Shown in pieces: positions 53,309 through 60,679 of a stretch of 64,000 nt of DNA. The stretch is taken from NCBI GenBank assembly GCA_016790075.1, contig JAEUPP010000010.1, forward strand, positions 23,581 to 87,580, given 5' to 3'. Position 1 is the first letter of the stretch; each line of letters opens with the position of its first letter. The notes under the pieces were generated by a model, which worked only from the letters and a program-made list of their open reading frames with translations, had not been told where the DNA came from and ran no database searches. The translations under genes were made by a program, and so were the position numbers. Source of the DNA: Rhodanobacteraceae bacterium. GTDB lineage: Bacteria; Pseudomonadota; Gammaproteobacteria; Xanthomonadales; Rhodanobacteraceae.

Positions 53309-53482
53309 GACGGCGCTCCGTAGCGAGGGTGGGCGCAGCTTGCCAGTTGCGGCGCACTGCTCAATGCCCTGAGCACTGTCATTTCGTTGAATGGTCGGAT
53401 GACGCCCGTGAACGGCGCGCCGGTGTGGTGCGCGGCGCTTAGGCTGAGCCCTTGTCCCACTGCCGTGTGTATTGCCCTCGTT

Positions 53483-54193
53483 ATGAATGCCATTTCCGTA
53501 TCAGCGCCGCTGATTGCCCTCGACAAGGTCGCCAAGACCTATCCGGGGCCAGCCGCCGATTTCCACGCGCTTGCCGATATCGATCTCGACATCCAGCGCG
53601 GTGATTTTGTTGCCGTCGTCGGTGCATCAGGCAGCGGCAAGTCGACGCTACTGAACCTCCTGGGTGGTATCGACCGCGCGAGCAGCGGCCGCATCGTCAT
53701 CAATGGCCGTGACCTGGGTAGCGCGAGCGAACGCGAACTCACGGCCTGGCGTGGCCGCAACGTGGGCATTGTTTTCCAGTTTTTCCAATTGCTGCCAACC
53801 TTGACGGCGCTGGAGAATGTCATGCTGCCGATGGACTTCGCCCGCCTTGGCTCATCACGCGAACGCAAGCAACGTGCGCAGCTGCTGCTTGAACGCCTGC
53901 AGATCGCCGACCAGGCTGACAAGCTGCCGTCTTCACTGTCAGGCGGCCAGCAGCAGCGCGTTGCAGTGGCGCGGGCGCTGGCGAATGACCCACCCATCCT
54001 GCTTGCGGATGAACCAACCGGCAATCTCGATTCGCGCACGGCCGACTCGCTGCTGGACGGCCTGACCGAGCTTGTGCGCGACGGACTCACCCTGGTGATG
54101 GTGACCCACGAGCCGCGAGCCATGGCGCGTGCCTCGCGCGCGGTCTCCCTCGCTGACGGGCGCATCGTGCAGCCGGAGCGCAATCATGCTTAG
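53483..54193 (+). CDS. ABC transporter ATP-binding protein, LolD/MacB type
   Basis: 236 aa from ATG 53483. Walker A GASGSGKST, Q-loop VFQFFQLLP, signature LSGGQQQRVAVARAL and Walker B ILLADEPTGNLDS are intact. This LolD/MacB branch works with FtsX-type permeases that move lipoproteins, peptides or drugs by mechanotransmission. The stop lies 8 bp beyond the ATG of the permease gene. Confidence 0.95.
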   Translation: MNAISVSAPLIALDKVAKTYPGPAADFHALADIDLDIQRGDFVAVVGASGSGKSTLLNLLGGIDRASSGRIVINGRDLGSASERELTAWRGRNVGIVFQFFQLLPTLTALENVMLPMDFARLGSSRERKQRAQLLLERLQIADQADKLPSSLSGGQQQRVAVARALANDPPILLADEPTGNLDSRTADSLLDGLTELVRDGLTLVMVTHEPRAMARASRAVSLADGRIVQPERNHA

Positions 54194-56549
54194 CCCGCGG
54201 TGGCGCAAGATGCTGCGTGATGCCTCGCAGCACAAGTCGCGTACTGCGCTGGTCGTTGTTGCGCTCGTGGTCGGTCTGATCGGGGCCGGAGCCTTGCTGG
54301 CATCGTGGGCGCTGGTACGGCAAGTGACCGCGCAGACATTTATCGCGAGCCGGCCGGTGTCGGCGACGCTGCGTGTGGAGCGCGTCGACGACGCACTGCT
54401 CGCCAGCCTGCGGCAGATGCCGCAAGTGGCGGCGGTGCGCGCGCGCCGCGTCGTCTACGCAGGTCTTGATGCGAACGGCCGCCGCACGCGTGTGCAGCTG
54501 TTCGCGCTATCAGATTGGCAGGCGCGCGACATTGGGCAGTTGCGCCCGGAACGCGGTAGCTGGCCGCCGCAGGACGGCGAAATCGTGCTGGAGCCGTCCT
54601 CGCTCGAATTCGCCGGTGCCCAATTCGGCCAAAGCGTGCAGGTCACTATCGATCAGGGTGCCTCCGTCACACTGCCGGTCAGCGGCATCACCCGCGATGT
54701 GAGCCTGGCCCCGGGCTGGATGGACCATATCGCGACCGCTTTTGTCACCCCGGCCACCCTGGCCCGGCTGGGCGCGCCGGCCGACTTCAATGAGATCCAG
54801 TTCGTCGTGCGCGACACGACGCTTGATCGCGATGCGGTGCGCCGCATCGCCGATGAGGTCAGGGCGCGCATCGAGCAGGAGGGGGGGCGGGTGACGAATA
54901 TCGTGGTCCCGGTCCCCGGCGAGCACGTGCATGCGGCGCAGATGGATTCCTTGTCCTTGACCCAGGGCGCCTTCGCGCTGATGACGCTGGCGGTCTGTGC
55001 CTTGCTGGTCGTCAACCTTGTCGCGGGCATGCTCGCCTCGCAGACACGCGAAATCGGCGTCATGAAGGCGCTAGGGGCTTCCGCGCGCCAGATCGGCACA
55101 CTCTACGCCGGCTTCGCTCTCGCGCTGGGCCTGGCTTCGTCGCTGGTCGCCTTGCCGCTAGCCATCGCGATTGCGCGGCCGTACGCAGCGATGAAACTGG
55201 AAATGTTGAACTTTCCCATCGGCGGCGCAGCGGTGCCGTGGTGGGTGCTGCTCCTGCTGCTCGCGGCCGGTTGTGTATTGCCGGTTGCAGCAGCAGCCAT
55301 ACCCGTGGTGCGTGCCTGTCGATTGCGCGCAGCGGACGCGCTGCGCGACAGCGGCATCGTTGCTGACGGAGGCCATCTGCGGCGGCGCTTCGTACTGCCG
55401 GGCATCAGCCGGCCGCTGCAGCTGTCGATAGGCAATGCATTCCGCAAGCCGCAACGCATGCTGCTCACGGTGCTGGCACTCGCGGCCGGGGGCGCGGTTT
55501 ACCTGGGGGCGGACAGTTTGCGCAGCGGCGTGCGTGCATCGGTCACGCAACTGTTTGCCGGCAGCCGCTACGACGTTTCGCTGCACCTGAGCGACGGTGC
55601 CGAAGCGGCGCGTGCTGAACGGGCTGCGTTGACGGTCCCCGGAGTGATTGCGGCACAGGCTCTGGTCAGCGCGACCGGTACCGTACTGCACAAGGACGGC
55701 CTGGACGGCGAGCGGTTTGCACTGGTCGGTCTGCCGCCGTCATCGCCGTTGCTGGCGCCGCTGATCCAGCAGGGGCGCGGTGTCGCCGCGGGCGACGGCC
55801 AGGTGCTGGTCGTCAGCCGCTCTCTGCTCAAGGACGAACCGGCCCTGGTGCTGGGTGCCGACGTGGAGCTGCGCGTCAGCGACAGGCTTTCGCGCTGGCG
55901 TGTCATCGGTGTCGTCGATGTCGGCCCGCAACCGCTTGCTTATGTGCCCGCCGCAGCATTGAACGCTGCCCGCGGCAGCGAGCTTGCTTCGATACTGCTG
56001 CTCACACTGGGCACCGGCGACGTCGCGGTGCAGCGCGAAACCATACTGCGTACACGCGCCGTCCTGGCTACGGCAGGCATCGCTGTCGGCCGCAGCGAAC
56101 TCGTCAGCGAGGCGCGTCGCGTGTTCGAGGATCATCTGCTCATGGTCGTGCAGTTCCTCGGCGTCATGGGCTGGGCGATGATTGCCATTGGTGCTATCGG
56201 GCTTGCCTCGACAATGAGCCTGGGCGTTCTGGAGCGTACCCGCGAGATCGGTGTCATGCGCGCGCTGGGCGCGACGGATCGAGCGATCGCGTCCCTGGTA
56301 CAGTTCGAAGGGCTGGTCGTTGCCGGTCTTGCATGGATGGTCTCGCTGCTTTTGTCGCTGCCGATAGGTCAGCTGCTGGCCGATGCCTTTGGGCGTGTGA
56401 TGTTCACCGTGCCCATGCAGCCCCTGCCGCCGGCGCGCGCTGCACTCAGCTGGGGCCTGCTGCTTGTCCTGGTATCGGCAATCGCCTGCAGCTGGCCTGC
56501 ACGTCGCGCAGTGCGGTTGCCGGCGGCGCGTGTCCTGGCTTACGAGTAG
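54186..56549 (+). CDS. FtsX-like ABC permease, double-domain
   Basis: 787 aa. TM1 at ~15-37, a periplasmic domain, and two FtsX domains (~255-390 and ~660-785), each with the QTREIGVMKALGA/ERTREIGVMRALGA coupling motif at the cytoplasmic side. Ten membrane helices in all, as in DevC/MacB-related 'YbbP'-type permeases. It forms the inner-membrane part with the preceding ATPase. No membrane fusion protein gene is adjacent. Confidence 0.92.
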   Translation: MLSPRWRKMLRDASQHKSRTALVVVALVVGLIGAGALLASWALVRQVTAQTFIASRPVSATLRVERVDDALLASLRQMPQVAAVRARRVVYAGLDANGRRTRVQLFALSDWQARDIGQLRPERGSWPPQDGEIVLEPSSLEFAGAQFGQSVQVTIDQGASVTLPVSGITRDVSLAPGWMDHIATAFVTPATLARLGAPADFNEIQFVVRDTTLDRDAVRRIADEVRARIEQEGGRVTNIVVPVPGEHVHAAQMDSLSLTQGAFALMTLAVCALLVVNLVAGMLASQTREIGVMKALGASARQIGTLYAGFALALGLASSLVALPLAIAIARPYAAMKLEMLNFPIGGAAVPWWVLLLLLAAGCVLPVAAAAIPVVRACRLRAADALRDSGIVADGGHLRRRFVLPGISRPLQLSIGNAFRKPQRMLLTVLALAAGGAVYLGADSLRSGVRASVTQLFAGSRYDVSLHLSDGAEAARAERAALTVPGVIAAQALVSATGTVLHKDGLDGERFALVGLPPSSPLLAPLIQQGRGVAAGDGQVLVVSRSLLKDEPALVLGADVELRVSDRLSRWRVIGVVDVGPQPLAYVPAAALNAARGSELASILLLTLGTGDVAVQRETILRTRAVLATAGIAVGRSELVSEARRVFEDHLLMVVQFLGVMGWAMIAIGAIGLASTMSLGVLERTREIGVMRALGATDRAIASLVQFEGLVVAGLAWMVSLLLSLPIGQLLADAFGRVMFTVPMQPLPPARAALSWGLLLVLVSAIACSWPARRAVRLPAARVLAYE

Positions 56550-56643
56550 CAGGGACCAAACCGCATTTCCCTCTTTCTACGGTTGCGATGATTGCAGCGA
56601 AGCTGCAGCTCGGTGTGAATACCTGGTCGGCGGAGTCGTCTTG

Positions 56644-57378
56644 ATGTCAAACGGTTGGGAGCAGTCGGCAGCAGCCTGGATCGATACCGTCGGCACGTCC
56701 GGAGATTGGGGCCGGCGTGTCGTACTCGATGGGCCGATGATGGAAAGGGTGACGGGGCGCGGCTTTCGCACTGCTGTCGATGTCGGCTGTGGCGAGGGCC
56801 GCTTCTGCCGGATGATGCAAAGTTCAGGGCTGACTACGGTAGGCATCGATCCGACCGAAGCGCTGATCGCTGAAGCCCGCCGCCGCGACCCGGCCGGCGA
56901 CTACCGCGTGGCTGTCGCCGAAGCGCTTCCACTGGAAGACAGTTCGGTCGATCTGGCAGTGGCTTATCTCACGCTGATCGACATTTCCGACTTGCATCGG
57001 GCAGTGGCCGAGGTCGGCCGCGTGCTGCGTCCTGGTGGCAGGTTCCTGATCGCCAACCGGCAGAGCTTCAATAGCGCGGCTGATCCCGTCGGCTGGACGC
57101 AGGAAAGCGACGGTACACGCCGGTTCTGCATCGATCACTACCTGGATGAGCGCGCCCAGTGGGTTGAGTGGAACGGCATCCGCATTCAGAACTGGCATCG
57201 CCCGCTGCAGACGTATCTGACTACGCTGCTCGATGCGGGCTTTGAGCTACGCCATTTCGCCGAGCCGGAGCCTATGCCTGCCGAGGACGAGAAAGCGCGG
57301 CGTTATCGCCGGGTTCCGAACTTTCTGCTGATGGAATGGCAGAAGGCTGTGGCTGCAATGCCGGCACGCCAGGCCTGA
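56644..57378 (+). CDS. Class I SAM-dependent methyltransferase (UbiE-like)
   Basis: 244 aa from ATG 56644. Motif I VDVGCGEGRFCRM, motif II GIDPTEALIAEAR, motif III AVAEALPLEDSSVDLAV, and RVLRPGGRFLIAN. C-terminal helical substrate-lid region (YLTTLLDAGFELRHFAEPEP). Small-molecule methyltransferase; substrate unknown. It follows the ABC permease by 94 bp. Confidence 0.9.
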   Translation: MSNGWEQSAAAWIDTVGTSGDWGRRVVLDGPMMERVTGRGFRTAVDVGCGEGRFCRMMQSSGLTTVGIDPTEALIAEARRRDPAGDYRVAVAEALPLEDSSVDLAVAYLTLIDISDLHRAVAEVGRVLRPGGRFLIANRQSFNSAADPVGWTQESDGTRRFCIDHYLDERAQWVEWNGIRIQNWHRPLQTYLTTLLDAGFELRHFAEPEPMPAEDEKARRYRRVPNFLLMEWQKAVAAMPARQA

Positions 57379-57437
57379 CTTATCGGCGGGCCGACTCACA
57401 AGCAGTGTTCGTTCGGCAAACGGGCAATCGCCTCGCC

Positions 57438-58514
57438 TCACGGCTGGACCTGCCTGTGGCGCCACTCGTGTATGCGTGGATCAACGACGCGGCGCCATAG
57501 CGGCGGGATCAAGGCCAGCACGAACATGCTGGCATAACCTGCAGGCAGTTGCGGGCTGTCCTCGTAGTGGCGCAATGCCTGATAGCGCCGCCGCGGATGG
57601 GCGTGATGGTCAGCGTGACGCTGCAGCTGGAACAACATGCTGTTGGTCAGACGCTGGGCGGCATTCCAGGAATGATGGTGCGTAACCCGCTCGTAGTGCC
57701 CCGTCGCCAGCTGCCGACGCTGCAGGCCGTAGTGTTCGATGTAATTGATGATTTCCAGCGTGATGGCGGCAATGAATCCCTGCACCACGAAGGCAGCCAC
57801 TGCCTTCCAGCCCCAGGCAAGGCCGCAGCTCAGCGCGAGCAGCGCGCTCAGGCCATACCAGCCCATGAGTTCATTGCGCCAGAGCCAGGCCATCCGGCCG
57901 CGACCGCGCAGGCGCCCGGCCTCGAGCTGCCAGGCGTGCAGGGCATTGCCCAGTAACGCACGTGGCAGGAAATGGTAGAGCGACTGGCCGAGAAAGGCCG
58001 ATGAGGTGTCACGGGGCGTGGAGACGTGCACATGGTGGCCGCGCAGATGCTCGACCTTGAACCCTGCGTAGATCACGCTGGAAAGCAGCAGGCCGCCGAG
58101 CAGTGGCTCAAAACGAGTGGATTTGTGGATAAGTTCATGTGCGGTGTTGATCGCGGCGACGCCGCCGACCACGCCCAGGGAGACGATCCAGAGACCGGCG
58201 GTGATCCAGGTCATGGGCAGCGTCGCGACGTAATGAATCGACCACGCCAGATGCAGTAGCCATGCCGGAACCATTAGCCAGGTCAGCAGACGAAAGCTGA
58301 GCTGATTTTCCAGCGCGTCGTCGTCGGGGGCATTGTGGCAATCCCTGCCCAATGCCCAGTCGGCCAGGGGCACCAGGCCGAAGAGAAACGCCAGCGGGAA
58401 CAGCACGGCCAGCGCCGGTGCCATACCGGCAGCCATGGCCAGCGCGCTTGCCGGCAGTAGCGCCAGTGGCACAAAGGCCAACGCAAATCGGGATACGTGG
58501 CGAATCGGGCGCAT
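57438..58514 (-). CDS. AlkB-type membrane alkane/xylene monooxygenase-like
   Basis: 358 aa, six membrane helices. All His clusters of the di-iron family are present: HELIH, HLRGHHVHVSTPRD, NYIEHYGLQR, HHHSWN and LQRHADHHAHPRRRYQ. The closest layout is AlkB/XylM. It should hydroxylate alkanes, alkyl chains or related hydrophobic compounds using rubredoxin and NAD(P)H; no rubredoxin or reductase gene is adjacent. It is a little shorter than alkane hydroxylases (~400 aa). Confidence 0.92.
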   Translation of the reverse strand: MRPIRHVSRFALAFVPLALLPASALAMAAGMAPALAVLFPLAFLFGLVPLADWALGRDCHNAPDDDALENQLSFRLLTWLMVPAWLLHLAWSIHYVATLPMTWITAGLWIVSLGVVGGVAAINTAHELIHKSTRFEPLLGGLLLSSVIYAGFKVEHLRGHHVHVSTPRDTSSAFLGQSLYHFLPRALLGNALHAWQLEAGRLRGRGRMAWLWRNELMGWYGLSALLALSCGLAWGWKAVAAFVVQGFIAAITLEIINYIEHYGLQRRQLATGHYERVTHHHSWNAAQRLTNSMLFQLQRHADHHAHPRRRYQALRHYEDSPQLPAGYASMFVLALIPPLWRRVVDPRIHEWRHRQVQP

Positions 58515-58580
58515 GACACGCCTCCGGGCGGCGAGATCGCAGTGTAGCGCGCCGGTTTGGGAATGGAGCGGCAGATTTCA

Positions 58581-60479
58581 TCAGCGCGTGCCGGGTGCCG
58601 CGGCGATCTCACGTCGGGTCACTTCCAGCCAGCGTGTGTAACGCTCACCGGCGAGCGCGCGGGCCCGGTCAAACGCGGCCTGCGCATCTGCCCGCCGACC
58701 GCGATGAGCAAGGTAGCGCGCCTGAACGAGCTGGTAGAGATGGCCTTCCCGTGCGGGCAGGGCTGGCTCGCCCAGCAGCGTCTCCAGCGTGTTCAGATCG
58801 TTGCGGCGCAGCAGCACATCGGCGTAGTCGGCAAGCATCTGCTGATTCAGCGTGCCGCTTTCCCGCGCAGCAGCCCAGACCTGGGCGAAATGCGCGGCGG
58901 CCTGCGCATCGTCTCCCTTTGCATGTGCGAGCAGTGCCGCGGCGTGCTCGGCGGACTGCGTGAGTTCCGGCTGCCGCGCCGCCATTGCCCGCAACTGCTG
59001 ATATTGCGTCTGCGCCTGGGCCCGATCGCCCAGATTCAGGGCAGCATAGATAACGGCCAGGTGCAACCCGGCTGCCGTGGACGTGGACGAGCCCTCCGGA
59101 GTATGCGACAGGGCGGCTTCCCAGGCGGACAGCGCCTCCTGGAAACGTCCTCCGGCGGCATCGATAAATCCCAGCAGGGCATGCAGTGAGGGCGACTGTG
59201 CGGAATTGGTGTCGGCCACCGGTAGCGCCAGGGCAGCATGGACTGCTTCGCGTGCGTCGCTGAGACGGCCATTCTGGATCGACGCCCAGGCCAGTGCGCT
59301 CAGCGCTTCGCGCTGAAGATCCGGAGACGCGCCACCGTGGGCGCGCTGTTCGGCATCGCGTGCGGCTGTCAGGGCATCGGCGAAACGGCCCAGCTGGCTC
59401 AGGGTATAGGCCTTGCTCGCCAGGGTGCGTATGGCACCGGCCTCATTTTTCGTAGCGAGGTACATCTCCAGCGCCGAATCCAGCCAGGTCAATGCGCGGT
59501 CGAGCTCGCCCTGACGGCTGGCTGCGGTGCCCAGGCTTTGCAGCAGTTCTGCATGGGCATCGCTGGGTCCCTGCTGCCTGTAGATGGCCAGCGCACGCTG
59601 GGCAAAACCAAGTGCCTGGTCCGGATGTGAGCCCAGCACCGCTGCGCGGTGGCGCAGATACAGCATGCGGGCGGTGAGGGCAGGCGGTGTGGCCGCATCG
59701 AGCTGGCTGTCCAGAGTGTCGAGGTCGGCAGTCGCCGCGGCCAGGCCGCCGGTACGCAGGTATTCCTGGGCGCGCTGCAGCAACAGCGGAACACGCGACG
59801 CCGACGCCAGCGCAGGATCGGACAGGTGCGACGACAGGCGCTCAATGCAGCTGGCTGCGCTCATTTCTGCCGCGCAGGGCGGGGATGTCGCGGTTGCGCT
59901 GGCGTCTGCGGCCATGGGAATGCGGGCGACTGGCGACGCTGCTTTTTGCGTTGCCGCAGCGTTTCCGCGCGTGTCCCCGTTGTAAAGCCCCAGGCGCGCC
60001 AGGATTGCGCCGGCGAAAACGACGAGCCCTGCAAGAGCAGCTACTAACCAACGCGATTTGATGCCCGGGCTGGTTGCACGCTCGCGCGGCAGCGCGGCGG
60101 GGACAGCCGCGGCCTGAGCGCTCGCCCGCATCATTGGTTCGGCCCGCTGCTCCGGCGATGGCTCAGTCAGGAGCTGGGTCGGCGCGACCCATTGATAACC
60201 GTGACGCGGCACCGTGCGGACAAAAGGGACATCCGGCGTCTCACGCAGGACCCGGCGCAGGCGTGAAATCGCTTGCTGCAGCGTCGCATCGGCCACATCA
60301 ACACGCCCCCATACCGCAGCGATCAGTTCATCGCGACCGACGGCACGCTCCCGCTGCTCGACCAGATAGCTGAGTACGTCAAACACCTTGGGTTCAATCG
60401 CGACCGGCGCGCCAGCCAGGAGCAGGCTGCGCGAGGCGATATGGAGCTCAAAGCCGGCGAAACGAAAGTGGGAAGGCAT
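58581..60479 (-). CDS. CadC-like winged-helix transcription regulator with TPR-rich C-terminal part
   Basis: 632 aa from ATG 60479. Winged-helix (OmpR/PhoB fold) at ~5-105: FELHIASRSLLLAGAPVAIEP broken over helices, RDELIAAVWG, TLQQAISRLRRVLRE and GYQWVAP. A single membrane helix (~150-170, WLVAALAGLVVFAGAILARL) follows. A long TPR-like region is at ~215-620. Similar membrane-bound regulators couple extracytoplasmic sensing to transcription. The adjacent heptamer boxes at 60547-60575 are likely its sites. Confidence 0.88.
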   Translation of the reverse strand: MPSHFRFAGFELHIASRSLLLAGAPVAIEPKVFDVLSYLVEQRERAVGRDELIAAVWGRVDVADATLQQAISRLRRVLRETPDVPFVRTVPRHGYQWVAPTQLLTEPSPEQRAEPMMRASAQAAAVPAALPRERATSPGIKSRWLVAALAGLVVFAGAILARLGLYNGDTRGNAAATQKAASPVARIPMAADASATATSPPCAAEMSAASCIERLSSHLSDPALASASRVPLLLQRAQEYLRTGGLAAATADLDTLDSQLDAATPPALTARMLYLRHRAAVLGSHPDQALGFAQRALAIYRQQGPSDAHAELLQSLGTAASRQGELDRALTWLDSALEMYLATKNEAGAIRTLASKAYTLSQLGRFADALTAARDAEQRAHGGASPDLQREALSALAWASIQNGRLSDAREAVHAALALPVADTNSAQSPSLHALLGFIDAAGGRFQEALSAWEAALSHTPEGSSTSTAAGLHLAVIYAALNLGDRAQAQTQYQQLRAMAARQPELTQSAEHAAALLAHAKGDDAQAAAHFAQVWAAARESGTLNQQMLADYADVLLRRNDLNTLETLLGEPALPAREGHLYQLVQARYLAHRGRRADAQAAFDRARALAGERYTRWLEVTRREIAAAPGTR

Positions 60480-60522
60480 GCTGGATCCGGTAAACACGTG
60501 CTGACCGTCTCCTGGCGCCGGG

Positions 60523-60575
60523 CTGACGGGTCTGCAGTTTAGCCGGCCGTCAGCGCGCCATCAGCGTTCCGTCAA
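60523..60575 (+). promoter_or_regulatory. Heptamer direct repeats with 4-bp spacers, likely winged-helix regulator boxes
   Basis: CCGTCAG (60547-60553), CCATCAG (60558-60564) and CCGTCAA (60569-60575) follow at exact 11-bp periodicity. A further inverted CTGACGG lies at 60523-60529. OmpR/PhoB-fold regulators bind 7-bp direct repeats separated by 4 bp. The boxes lie in the region between the winged-helix regulator and the following secreted-protein gene, so both may be controlled. Confidence 0.6.
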
Positions 60576-60679
60576 GCCGTGACCTGGCGGTTCGCCCAGG
60601 CTGCCGAGATCTTGCCACGCCGCCGGAAGCACGGTGGCCATCGAATTGTCCGCGCGCCAGGCGCCTACAGGGGGAAGTC

